Assembly: GCA_964035545.1 (NCBI GenBank)
Contig: OZ037768.1
Span: forward strand, 13,144,175 to 13,208,174
Reading direction: 5' to 3'
DNA from: Bugula neritina
Lineage: Eukaryota; Bryozoa; Gymnolaemata; Cheilostomatida; Bugulidae
DNA length: 64,000 nt
The notes beneath the pieces were generated by a model that was not told where the DNA came from, did not search any database, and was given only the letters and a program-made list of their open reading frames with translations. Of the stretch, positions 12,015 through 42,900 are shown one piece after another. A program made the position numbers and the translations under genes. The stretch's first letter is position 1, and the number at the start of each line of letters is the position of its first letter.

Positions 12015-12465
12015 AACATAGTCATATATTTCTGTAGCTACAGAACTGCAAACTGTCTACTCATTTGGTCAGCTTTATTGAGAAAAGTACTACATTTTTG
12101 TTTGTTTCAAATTTTAAAGGAAAATTGATAGAGCAAAATCCACATCAACTACACAAAAGTAGCTTTAATTTTGAAATACTTTTGTCTCATATAAAAATAT
12201 TTACAATAAAGGATTAGATCGGGATTTCATTCATGTTCAACTCTAACGAAGATATATATCAGATGACTATTTCCAACTATAGAAACTTGCAAAATTAGCA
12301 TGAAATAAATAGCAGGACAATTATAAATTATTACATCAGAAAACTAAAATGGTCTAATTGACGACATAACACAATTACCAGTATAAATAATATGATACAT
12401 GAGTAGATCCATTGGTATGCACAAAATATATAGTAGAGACATACAAAGGCCAGCCTGAGTCTAAG
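12015..12465. other. Convergent 3' region between the Ig-TIR gene and CASD1
   Basis: No coding exon. AATAAA on the plus strand at 12205-12210 could end the receptor transcript. AATAAA on the minus strand at 12074-12079 could end the CASD1 transcript. If both are used, the two 3' UTRs overlap by roughly 130 bp. Confidence 0.5.
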
Positions 12466-15400
12466 TTAATGTGTGAATGCACCGCTATAAATGGCAACTG
12501 GCACCATAAAAGCAATAAATATGAGAAAATTTCGTGCAAGTCCTGTCCAATGTTTGGGCACGAGATATGCGGTCAACTTAGCTGTAGTTTGATGGAGTTC
12601 ATGAGCTGCACACACGAATATCAATGTGACTACCAGTACATTCAGCACTGGGTAGTTGGGAACCAGCACTAAAATACCATTAGTATCGGCAGCTAGCCAT
12701 ATATGGTACTGCGCCACAAACAACTACAAAGAAAAAGAAAGTCCATTGTAGCAGTAACCCACCAGTCTAAAGGGAAATGAAAATTTGAAACAATGAAGTA
12801 TAATCTAGGTAATGATGAAAAAACCTAATAACCTTTTCTTAGGTTGAAATAATATTAAGAACTGCAATAATTGTAGCCTTAAGTATGCTATAGGGTTAGT
12901 TTCATTTACTAACTGATTACTGCTCATTTATAGGCTTCATGTATAAATACATTCCAGACTAAATCTCCTAACTAAATAACAGTTGGAAAAATTACTTAAA
13001 ATGATGAAAGAAAGTTGGATGCAAATATTCCACAGCTTTCTTAAATACATACCTCTAAGGAAAATTTACCAAACCAAGCAAATAGAGGACTGTAAAGAGT
13101 GCGTATTGGACCAGCAAGGTTCCTGATGAATATGTATCCAATGATCTACAATAAATTATATATAAAATATTATACTGCTCTGCAATAAGTTTTACTAACA
13201 TTATTACTTGTTATAACTTCATGTAATAATAATACAATCACTGCATTTCCAGGCTTCGAATTAAGCGACTGTATTTTTCATTCAATGTTTGGTAACAGTT
13301 GCATCAAATGAGACCCCAACCATAAGTTCATGCAAACCATAATGCATAATGTGAAGTAATGGAAATGCAAAATATATTTCAAGTCATTATTTACATTCAA
13401 CATAAAATAAAATACTCACCGGAAAAAAGGCAGCATACGAATGAATAGCGTTACATTGCTCTTTGAAGCTGCACATCACCACAACAATTATATAGCCCTG
13501 TAAATAGACAGTAGGCAAAGTGTTTACAAAGTACCTGATATGACACTGTATGTAACATTATACAGTGCTGCGTGACAAAATTTCATAAATTAACAAGGAT
13601 GGTTGAGCTAAATTGGCAAGAATAGGTTTAACACAGCAATGTAGCCGAATCCATCAATTTAATTGCGATAACTGGTAGTAGTCTACAGTCTACACCAACA
13701 TAAACAAAATTGTGCCGGATAAATATGTCCGATTACAGCAACCATACTTGTGCTATTTATATATGCAGGTATTGTAGAAGTTGGTACAATTGACTTTCTC
13801 CTTAGAACTCTTGGCGTTACACAGCTGTTCATGCGCCTAGTGGTATGCAGGGCTACAGTTAAGTTATTACTCAGTGCTGAGATAAACAGATACTGAAGGA
13901 AGAACTAGTATTCGTCTCACCACAATGCTGCCAACGGACACAAGGGAGGTCACCCAGAACACGGCATCACTCTTAAACATGCTGCTTTCATTCGTCCCAT
14001 CATCAATGTATTTATATTTGTGTCCCAAAACAACAAACAGTGCAAATAGAACTCCACATATAGATGACTACAAAAAGAAGATAATTCCAAATCAGGCAAA
14101 ATACTTTCTATTTACTATTACGTGGTACAGTATACAAGCAGTATGGTGCAGTATCAGTCTAATATATGCAGAATGTGTAAATAAGACAGGCTTACGTATC
14201 TGTCCAAAGACCACCTAAATTTCCAGTCATTTATTGTGTTGTCATTCTGTACGAAAAATGGTTTTATGGGTCCAAAGCTGAATATCTTCCCAAATACGTT
14301 CTGCAAAATAAATGATTACAGATCTCATTTTTTAAAATACAAAATTATTTGAGTTCATATGATCGCACACATTGATGTTCATAATATTAAAACAAATTTT
14401 GCCAATCAAAATCCAAATTCCATTGTCTCACGGAAAGAAACATCTGCCCTAAACACTCTCTAGTGTGTAGATATACATTCACAGTTGAAGTATGCAGAAT
14501 ATTGATAATCTTAATAAAGATACAAAAAGCATGTACATCTACAAAGTACTCACCTCATAATGGTGTAACAGCGTAGTAAGTATAATCAACACGACCAGCT
14601 TAGCTATTAGATACCAAACACACTTGGGATTTTCTACAAAATTATACCAACAGTTTATGACTCAGCTACAGTACAGTAGTATACATACAGAGTATAATGA
14701 GTGTTTAAAGTCTTTTGCCACCAAGTCAACTCTGGTATCAATCAGCAGAAACAGCTAAAGAATGCTTACGACAGCTTATAGTTTATGTAACCTAAACAAA
14801 TATAAACGAGACAAACTTACTTTCTACGGTTTGTTTGTTAACTCTGGGCCAGATAGCACAGGTGAGGAACATTACGCTGTACCAGAAGGTAACCAGAGGT
14901 ACAAAGTAATAGAGCTGGTAGTAGCTGTTCATCACCATACACAGACATATCACCAGCAGGTTGTAACGAACTACCACCTACAACATTTAAACATGAAAAT
15001 ATTAAATTCGGGAACAAAAACTCGGAGACGCCAATTTTTGACTATTCTATAGGTTAGACCAATAGCTACTCAAGAAAATATATAGCAACATATTTATAAT
15101 GTTACATAGTGACATGGGTTTAATGATGGGTTAAGATACTGAGAGAAAGAGCAACATGTGATGAAACTAAACTACAGCAAAGTGTAGTCGGATGACCAAT
15201 CTTCCATGTTATTTGTTAGGTTGACAGAAACCATTTACCGTGAAATACCGATGAACGCTATAATCTCCTGTGTTCCAGGAATAAAGAAAGTTTCCGTAAG
15301 CACTGAGAAACATGTATGATGTAACCAGACATCGTGCAAACATATATACTGGTAACACCTGCAACGACAATAATTCAGTTAAATCAATTGTTATGGAGAA

Positions 15401-18400
15401 CAGCAAACAAACTGTTTACAACATATTTAGACTGGAGCATACCTGACTAGCACCTGTAAAGTGATACACAAGTATGAAAAGCTGCATCCATCCCTTCCAC
15501 TCATCAGTTTGATCTCTGTGCAGAATTGTAGTCTACAAGAATTCACAAGCCATCAAGTGTGAGAATGCATGTATGTATTATTACAAATATTAGGGGGAAG
15601 CAGTGGTCTTGTTACACACTGTAGTTCAGCATAGAAATAATAAATGCTTTTAAAAGAAATGAGTATACCAGACTCTAAATAGCACTTTACTCCTGTAACA
15701 GAGAGATGCAAATCTTACATATTCAGAGTCTTTAGCCCAAAACAGCCCAATCAGCATGACATATCCAAGAGGGAACAAGAAGTTCAGATGAGTGTAACTT
15801 TTATTCTCTTTCATGAAAAATGTTGTTCTGCAAAACAAACCAATCAAATCAACAGAGATTACACGCCTCGATGAGATGCAGAAATCTCACTGCTGAATCT
15901 AACTGAACATAAAGGACACAGTGCTCTATACAATGTACAATTAATTGAAACCCCACTTTTAACTTGGAGTCAAACTCAAGTTGAACTTTGGTATTACACA
16001 AAGAAAGCACTTTCTAGGTGAGTAACATTTGGTTACAAAACTGTCAGGCAATATATAATTTTAAAGTAGGTAATGTAGCCTACAATACTCTCCTTTAGCT
16101 AAGCTAAATTTAGTCACAGAACTATACGTGATTCTCACACAAGCCTGTGAGAAAGCCTGTGGTATTATGTATGGGAACAACACACTCAACCAATATATGG
16201 TGATTACCTGTCACATAGGAACACATACGCCAGGATAATCCCCAGTCTACTGAACCCTTTCAGTATTTCATAGAGGGTGACCTTCCACGGAGGGGCGACA
16301 CTGCGGAGTTTGTAGTTCTCAGCTTTGGTGTCTACAGAAAGGGGGGAATAATTAGAGTTTCATTTTTCAATGTCAATACAAGATGCAGTTTCTTAAAACT
16401 TACCAGTATTTTGAAACAAGCTGACTAATAAATAATGAACAGCTTTATAATACAGCATAGCAGTTGATTTTGTAAAAGTTAACAATTTTTATTAACTTAT
16501 ATTCCTTGAAAGTTTTCAAGACTTGCCGTTAAGGAAAAGATGCACTCAAAACCTTCAATAACAAGTCTATAACAAGTATTTTTTATTTTTTACGTTTCAA
16601 AAATGTTTAAAATACATTTTATATATAATTTTTTACTAATTTTATGCATTTTTCTAACCTTTAGTTGAATAATTGAAAAGAGCAAATTTATGACAAAAAA
16701 TGTGTAAACCAACATGTCTTCTCTTGTATTAAATTGTTAATATTGACTTTAATATTGCAAAGGTTATACGCTAAAGCCTTAATAAATTACAGGTACCAAG
16801 GAAACCATGCCAATAATTAATGACAGCTGCCACAATTAATCAATAGCAGTCTATACAATACATCAATTCCTACAACACTTACCTGCATCAGTTGTTTTAG
16901 GAGCTCTGATATCTCTTCGGCACACACAGAACATTATTGTACTCAAACTCATGCTAAAATAGGATATATGAATCGACAATGTATTTACAAATAACATCTC
17001 AGATAAATATGATATCAATGATTGGGTGAATATCTTTCTCCAAGAGCTAAATTTGCAATTGAAATCACATACTTTTCAAATACCTAAAACACACATTTTA
17101 CACATTGGAGAATTTATTTTAATACTAAGCCAATAGTCTATTGTCCAGATTTGCTTTAGATGCATAAATTATTTAAGATAGCAGAAGCTTCACCATCAGT
17201 CTGCTGTAATTTCAAAATTAGGAAATGCAAACTTCAGTTTACATGCAGTAGATTGTCACATGGTAATGTAAGCAGGAAACCCACCACATAACAAAGAAGA
17301 CGGCTGACAAAAACTGCAGGAGTTTGGGATTTTCAGTTGTTGTACAGCAGGTGCCATCGTGGTAGTACATGTTACCATTACACTTGTAGTTGAGCAGAAT
17401 CTGGTTGTCCTGCAAAGTGATGGTCAGAATTAGCTTATCATGTAATGAGCAGTCTTATTGGATGACTACACATTGGATTAACCAATCACATTAGAATATA
17501 CTTTCTTAGGTTTTATTTACTAGAAGAACTGGGAGAGATACAGACTGGACTTTATAGATGAAGCAGAATTTTATTGCAAATTATCTCCCAGTTTACAAAC
17601 TCAAACTTAGGTGTTGTGTGATAAATCTCAAATCATTGGGAAACCAGTAATAATTCATCTAATTGTGAACTGCAATGCATACATATTTTAGGTCACAGTC
17701 TATAAGCAATAGTTTAGAACTCAGTCTACTACTAGTAAGAAATAGTTTAGAACTCAGTCTACTACTAGTAAGAAATAGTTGAGAACTCAGTCTACAACTA
17801 GTAAGAAATAGTCTAGAACACAGTCTACAACTAGTAAGAAATAGTCTAGAACACAGTCTACAACTAGTAAGAGATAGTTGAGAACCAAGTCTACAACTAG
17901 TAAGAAATAGTTGAGAACTCAGTCTACTACTAGTAAGAAATAGTTGAGAATACCAGCTGAGAGCGTTGAGCTTCACTCAGACTCGATACATTCTTCTGAA
18001 AGATCTGAGCTATGAGACGGCTAGACTTCCAGAGATGAATCTTACTTTTATCACTAAAATAATTGAATATATTTCACAAGTAACTTGTATTGGTGAACAC
18101 TTGAATATATATTATAAGTAACTTGGTGAATGAGCAAATTGCAATCTCTCAACGATTCAACATAATATTCATATTTAAAATCATTTGCAACACTAAGAGA
18201 CTTACAATTGCTCTAGAGCAGCGCGGTTGTGGACGTCAATAACTCGGTTCACCAGACTACTGCGGTTTGAAAGTTTTTTATGCTCACTTAGTTGAGATGA
18301 GTTGTCCGGTCTCGGGTCTACAATAGGTAACATCAAACTTATTCAAAAACTGTTCCTTGTCATTACTGCCGCTGCTTGGCAAAACGAACTGAATAAGAAT

Positions 18401-20972
18401 CACAAACAGAATCATAACTAGAATGAATACTTTTACAACATGTTACCTTGGAGGTTCCAAAGAATATCGATATCAGATGGAGAAGCGCTGGAGACAGACA
18501 TTCTCTCTAAGAGTTCAGCTGCCTCTCTGAGATTAGTTGCCCACAGCTGCTCAGAGCTGTTACTGATTGAAAGGTTTTGGCTCAGTTCGCACTGTCAACA
18601 TTTACAGAACATATTTTGAGTAGGACACTTGCTGCTGCACTTGATGAGTCAATGCCTTTCTAAACTTACATGTATTGAGCCGATAGGATTTTTACATCAG
18701 TTGATGTTCAATAAAAAATACAACCAATCATCTATCAATAAATCAACATTTTCACAAGACATGAACTCATACTATTGCGAGAAGGAATGAACATTTTAGG
18801 TTTGGAAGCAATAGACACATCAACATGAGCCATTAACTTTCCCATAAAACTAAATACAAGAAGCATTAAAAAGAGGTTTAAATCAATAATTCTGTTAACC
18901 GCATCTTCTGGAATGAAATGTATGAAGAAATCAGCTGATCTTATCTGCTAATCTGCTCTTCCTAACGGTAAGAAAGAATTACATAATACCTACCAGAGGA
19001 AGTCCTGTCACTAATGTATTGGGTCTGTGACTAGACTTCATGTCTTTATACTCTTTTAATTTCTCTTTATATTGTTTATTGAGATATGTATAATGCTGAA
19101 ATTCCTAAAAAAAAATCAAAAATACATGTATGTAATATAAAAACCAACATCAATACATGCAATTAAAAAACAAATAAACGCGGAAAATAAACAATCAACT
19201 TTCATAGACACAATACTGACTTACTACATATAGGCCTATTGAAGCATCTTCATAGTGATCATTGCGATCATCATCATAAAACTTAACATCATTAGTTGAG
19301 GTGGTATAAAGCAGACTTTTCCTTTTGTATCTGTGCTTGTCTTGCTCCACATTATCAGTATTGCTGCTGCTGCTGCCATCAACAAGGGCAACAAAGTCAT
19401 TGAACAGATCTTTCATCTGATCATCGCCCATAAATACAACATAATTTCGTCCTTTCCAATAGTATATGTAGTTCATACAGGCTCGTGCATCCCTATAAAC
19501 AATACAATTACTATCAATGTCTTGTAAATATTAGTTCATGTTACAGGTATGTGGACACAACGTGATTTTTATAGATGAATGTTACCTAATTTATACAGAA
19601 ATTCACTCACTGTTTTTCATATGTGTGCATCATACAGCCAAATGGCTGCCATTTTGAGCCCTGGAACCTGCCATCACTAAGTAGCCAAATGCATGAATCC
19701 GAGCCTAAAATAAATATATTATCAAATTTTTAATGTTAAAATACCTGACACATGGACTGTATCTAAAGCTATTGAGCTTCTGTGACACTCCTCCCAGCAT
19801 GACAGTGCTTTGTTAAAATAAGTGATTTACTCACTTACTTAATGACTGTGGGCATAGCTCAGAGCCTGTGAGTGTTATTCAGCCACTACATTATGGAGTT
19901 AGTATTACACATGTTAGAAGTGAGGATATCCATAATAGTGTGGCAGAGTGAGTGTGAATGTCAGGTTAAGTAATGGCTCATGTTAGTAAAGTCTGTTTCA
20001 TTCAGCAGTTAGTACCAAAAACTGAGAGCAAGTTACTTATAAGCTAATGCCCAATCTTATTACAATTATAGTTATTGCAGTTAGCTACAGTTATTAGCTG
20101 TGAGTTACTTATTGTATCATATTTCAAATTTATATAATAGTCAATACCATAATCACTGTAATGATTATCATCATTATCATGGTTCCAATAACCATAAAGA
20201 TTATCATTGTGATTTTTGTTATTATTGACTTTATTGCCAAATCATGGTTATAATAATTATTATAACTACCACTACCAGTGATTCAGTCATTAACTTATTT
20301 TACTTTCAGTTTTATTGTTCCTTTTTACATTTAGTTTTTTTCTATTACTATTCATATTGATATTTGTATAAAAATTTTAATTTAGATACAATGAAAATTG
20401 ACTAATACTAAATCTAATCAAATAATACTAATAGCAATTAAAATTTAAGAATAGCTCGATAACTATCTCCTAACCCAGTAACTGCCTAAGACTAAGATAA
20501 CTGTGAGTCTAACTTCAAATTCAAATTTAATTCCAATTTGATAATTATCAATATTAATTTATTCAATTTGAAATTCGTAATGTTAACTTTAAGCTTAACC
20601 ATAACGATAATCATTCCAATAACCATAATGATAGCCATAATTATATTCAATCTCAGAATCATAATAATTGTTACCATCATAAGCATGATGAAATATTAAT
20701 GATTATGAACATGATCGTAATGATAATGATCATCATCATAACGAGGGTCACGGTGACCAATTTGAATTTCAGTTTCACTGCGTCTACTTACCTAGTCTTG
20801 CGAGGAGGATACTGTGATATATTATAAAACTAACCACACACAAAATAGCAACAATTTTAGCATTAAATGTGTTGATATGCTTAGACAAATCTGGCATAGG
20901 AGGTAGGTTGTTTAATGCAGATAAAAGCTTCCTTTCGGTTAGCAAAATTTCAGATTGCTGGTCACTCGCCAT
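12466..20972 (-). CDS. CASD1: CASD1 homologue (Cas1p multi-membrane acyltransferase family), luminal catalytic residues missing
   Basis: Twenty exons join in phase to 855 codons plus stop (human CASD1 is 797): 20792-20972, 19611-19704, 19225-19492, 18994-19104, 18447-18591, 18206-18317, 17954-18053, 17285-17409, 16883-16953, 16208-16331, 15719-15827, 15443-15532, 15239-15358, 14821-14977, 14554-14633, 14196-14300, 13921-14067, 13420-13497, 13053-13145, 12466-12723. An N-terminal signal anchor precedes a luminal domain with [18 protein letters not shown], then many membrane helices with family blocks [39 protein letters not shown] and [11 protein letters not shown]. The family O-acetylates sialic acid in the Golgi, using a luminal Ser-Asp-His triad. 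Here the GDS block reads GDD (residues 114-116) and the later DxxH block reads VSSLSEA (about 326-332). The fold is conserved but catalysis is doubtful. Confidence 0.93.
17694..17950. repeat. 33-bp minisatellite abutting the CASD1 exon 7 donor
   Basis: About 7.7 copies of a 33-bp unit (AACTCAGTCTACTACTAGTA and 13 more bases). The array ends 3 bp from the splice donor of CASD1 exon 7 (exon edge 17954), so in transcript direction the intron enters the array at about its sixth base. All frames stay open because the unit is a multiple of three. Confidence 0.95.
20110..20760. repeat. Degenerate low-complexity tract (ATNATNATC / ATAACCATAATGATTATC)
   Basis: A long stretch of imperfect trinucleotide-like repetition around AATCATAATGATTATCAT in intron 1 of CASD1. 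It has no clean unit and no coding signal. Confidence 0.6.
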
Positions 20973-21401
20973 CTTTGTTTACAATATTTCTCATAATTAC
21001 CTCCACGGCTGAAGACTATAATTAAAGGCTTTGCGAGGGTAAATTGGTCACGTGCTTATTGCGCTCCGTAGTATCCAATATTATAATAATATTATTATAG
21101 TGAGGAGAAATCGTCGCGTAACTAATGCTGAAATACGTTTATAGCGTGTAAGATGAGCATACTGGCTTGAAACTATATAATAATATAATCTACTTTCTAT
21201 ACCTACGGCCTACGATAACTCTAGATGAACGACCGAAAATTAATGTTACGGACTTACCGTGTGGTCAACCGCAATAATTATTTGCAAGATTGCTTATTCT
21301 GCTAATTGGTTGCTTTTTGTTCAATAATATATTACAGTGTGGTATATAAGATATACCACTCTGATATATTAGAGTGTGCAATAAGCTGCTATAGCTGAAA
21401 A
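20973..21401. promoter_or_regulatory. Shared promoter region between two divergent genes
   Basis: 429 bp separate the CASD1 start codon (minus strand, 20972) from the start codon of the next gene (plus strand, 21402). The two genes are head-to-head, so this stretch probably serves as a bidirectional promoter. It includes a local rise in GC content near 21001-21070 (TGCGAGGGTAAATTGGTCAC, CGTAGTATCC). No TATA box or initiator can be assigned confidently. Confidence 0.45.
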
Positions 21402-39289
<17,888 letters not shown>

Positions 39290-39960
39290 AGAGCTGGACA
39301 TACAGTTCTACATTTGATAGAATAACGCTATCCGATCAGACCTGGCAGTGTGCGCAGTAAATAAAAGCTAAGTTGGTTGGTGCTGCAATAGCTCATACCT
39401 CACTATCAGCATGTTATATTATTTCTCACACAAGTTTGCGTGTAGCTGATAATAATACCTTTTAATTATCATACATTTTATATCTTAAAACTATAAAGCG
39501 TTTTGTACAAACATGATTTTTTTTACTGTCAACACTAAATAGTGTAATACAAGTTTATAAGTTTAATTTTTCAATACATTATTTTATTACCAATTATAAT
39601 AAATATTCCCATTCAATAGTACAATATACACCGAAAAGTAATTATGTTGTAAACTATTAGGTTAAATTATAAAAAATTCCAATAGTATTAATTTAATTTT
39701 CACCGTAAAAATTTCTTCAATGCAAATTCTTCAATGCAACTTAAATGCATGCGGGTTGGTTTTTAAATTATTTGACTTTAACAAAATAAAAGTAAAAAAT
39801 ATCATAATATAAAAAAATACTAACACAATACATCGAATCACCATGCAATACAAGACAATAAATTACAATAAAATAAATTACAATAAAATGCAATACAGTG
39901 CAATAAATTACACTACGGAGCAATAGAACAATACACAATGTTGATATATTTTAAGTTTCA
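39290..39960. other. Convergent 3' region between the unrecognised gene and the harmonin-like gene
   Basis: AATAAA at 39360-39365 on the plus strand lies 71 bp after the stop of the upstream gene and is a good poly(A) signal candidate. AATAAA on the minus strand at 39583-39588 could serve the harmonin-like gene. Near 39840-39930 there is a degenerate ACAATAAATT tract. No exon. Confidence 0.6.
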
Positions 39961-42900
39961 TTACACTGAATAAACTTCATCTTCATTGTCACTCCACACC
40001 GTATGACTTTCTAAGTTACTTCTGAAATAACAGCAAAATGTTAAGTATAACATATATAGAATAGTTTGGTAAAAGCCTCGAGTACTTGATGACTCAGGTA
40101 CCTAAAGTTTTGTGAGTCATGTTTTTATACTTTCACTAAATAGCTCGACTTAGCTTGATATTTTGGAAAGACTTGCTGTAAGTCTTTGATATTTCAGAAA
40201 GTCATTTATTTCATAGCTCTTACCTAAAGGTTCAGATAAATTTGTTAAACCATAATGATTAAATTGTGTTTTCATGTAAATTCTTAATTCCAATGCTGCT
40301 GCTATCAAGATATAACAGCTTTATGTAATGATGCATAATAAGTTAAAAATATCCATAAACTTATAAAATTATTCGCTCAACTTCTCAAACATTTCTATTA
40401 AATGCATGCAATATTTTAAATGGGTGGGCAATGGTACTCTGTCTTGTGCTGAGGAGACAAATCCTGAAACAGCTGCTGTACCCAGATTGAGGCATAATGT
40501 TCACTTCATGCTTATGTGCGAGTGTTGATCAAATATATTTAAGTCAATTTAAAACTTAACTCATAGCATGACTTGACTTGTTGTGACTTGAACTCAGCCC
40601 TGATACATAGCATGAAATACTACGCATATGATACCACAGTAACATATATATATTGTAGATGAAGAAAGTCAAAGTATGGTCTGTTGTAGTTGTATAGTTA
40701 CAATGTACTTTGATTTAATGCTGACAATACAAAATGCACTGTACTGTGTATAGCACAGGTGTGTCCAACATGTGAAATAAAAAAGCATGGAATTTACCTG
40801 TATGGACTGCTGGCAGGAGACTTGTGAACAACAAACTCAAAATATTTCTAAAACAGGAAATGAAATCATAATTTATTACTAGAATTGTGAGCAGAGATGC
40901 CAAAATAACAATTGATTAAGTTGCATGCAAATAGAAACTTCACCTTCTGATCAGTTGGTGCTTTATGTAAAATCTTCTTAGCCTCTCCCAGAGTTGTGTC
41001 TACTATCTTACATCCATTTACCATTAAAATCTCATCACCAATGCAGATTTCTCCTACATTATTGAAAATAACGTTTTTTACAACAAGAAAGACTGTTTTA
41101 TGGCTTGAAAAGAGAAAATGATATAAAGAAACAAAATTCATGCTTTTTTTTTCATCTATTAAACACTGAGAAGAATTAATACTAAATATAAAACTTATAA
41201 CCCTGTAAGTCACCACATAGCAACACTTCATTTACAATGGTTGCCTTAAACATTAAAAAGAAAGCATCCTGCTACCCGAGCAGGACAGAGCGTGAGGTGA
41301 GGATTGAATAAAAAGCACATAAATATCATAAAAAGTCTTACAGCCAGTTAGGTTATCCACTATTACTAGTGTTATTAGAACAGAGTTATTAAATTCAATA
41401 AAATTTTTTGTTTATTGGTAGAAGTTCAGCTAAAATACTATAGCAGATTATACTGGCATAAAAATTTAGGGTTATTTTGAAATGCTTAACTACATTGGAG
41501 TTGTCTGCTTATTATAGTTTGAGTATAATGTTATATTGTTGGAAATTCTGAAACATTGAAGTTATAGCTACTTGATAACTTTTTAGAGAGGCTCTGTAAT
41601 TAAAAACCAAAAATAGTAATGTTAATATTTATGAAAAAAAATTCATATTTTCACTGCACACAATAAAACGCTGGTTTAGGAATTTTTATGCATATTTGCA
41701 CCAATAATACGGTATTATAGTTAATTTTTAGTCATGCACTTGTATGCATATTTGTGCTAGTTAACTGCATTTCAGCTTGCTTTAGGTGCATGTGACCAAA
41801 AGGCTAGTTTTCTACCACAAACACACTAAAACACTGTTCTTCCAGTTTATACATGTTTAAGCCGGTTATTACAGTACTGTGCACGAGCCCGCCACTTGTT
41901 TAACATATTCAATGTACTATAATGTCATCTATAACAGCTAATCATAATGTTTAGATAATATTTCTCAACATTTACGTAATGTAAAAGTTCATAGTTATAT
42001 ATGGCATGTAGACCAATAGTAGAACTTCCAAAAGTTTTTAGAGAAAATCTCTCAATAAAAGACTCAGTTCCATGAAGTTGTGTAATCAGTATATAACAAT
42101 GCATGTACACAATAATTATGGTCAGCCTCTCAATCTATATATAATACTTACCACTTCTGAATACCAAACCACCTGGTTGCAGTTTGGAAACCACAATCCT
42201 TCCCTTAGTCACAGAGCCAATGCCTCCCTCAATCTCCATTCCTAGGTCTGTACTATCCTTAAGTTTGTCAAAGAAAACAAATATTAGATAATCAAACAAA
42301 CTATATTATAATATATAACATATTATAATATATAACAAATAATATATAACATATAATATATAGCAAATAATATTACACCCTTACCATACAACTTGAGCAT
42401 CCTACTTTGTTTGGTAAAATTCATAGTTTGTGTTTAAAAAAAAAACGATAAAAATTGTAGTATAATTTTATTACTATTCTAATAATGAGTTGTTTAAAAA
42501 TTCTAGTATTTACAAAACGAGTTTTTTAAAGAAACTAAATCATTAGATCAATTCAATATGTTTTACTATGTCATGAAAAATTGTTCATTATAAAAGAGCT
42601 TTTCCATGCTAACATAAATTGATTAAAAGTTTATATGTAATATATCACTGTATAGTATATTAGTGTATAGTATATTAGTGTATAGTATATTAGTGTATAG
42701 TATATTAGTGTATAGTATACTAGTGTATAGTATATTAGTGTATAGTATACTAGTGTATAGTATATTAGTGTACAGTATATTAGTGTATAGTATATTAGTG
42801 CATAGTATACTAGTGTACAGTATATTAGTGTATAGTATATTAGTATATAGTATATTCGTGTATAGTATATTAGTGTACAGTATATTAGTGTACAGCATAT

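Noticed and set aside
13925-14218. Plus-strand open frame of 97 codons
   Set aside because: Antisense to CASD1 exon 13921-14067; the minus strand matches the family and splices in phase. The plus frames at 12412 and 14762 are rejected for the same reason.
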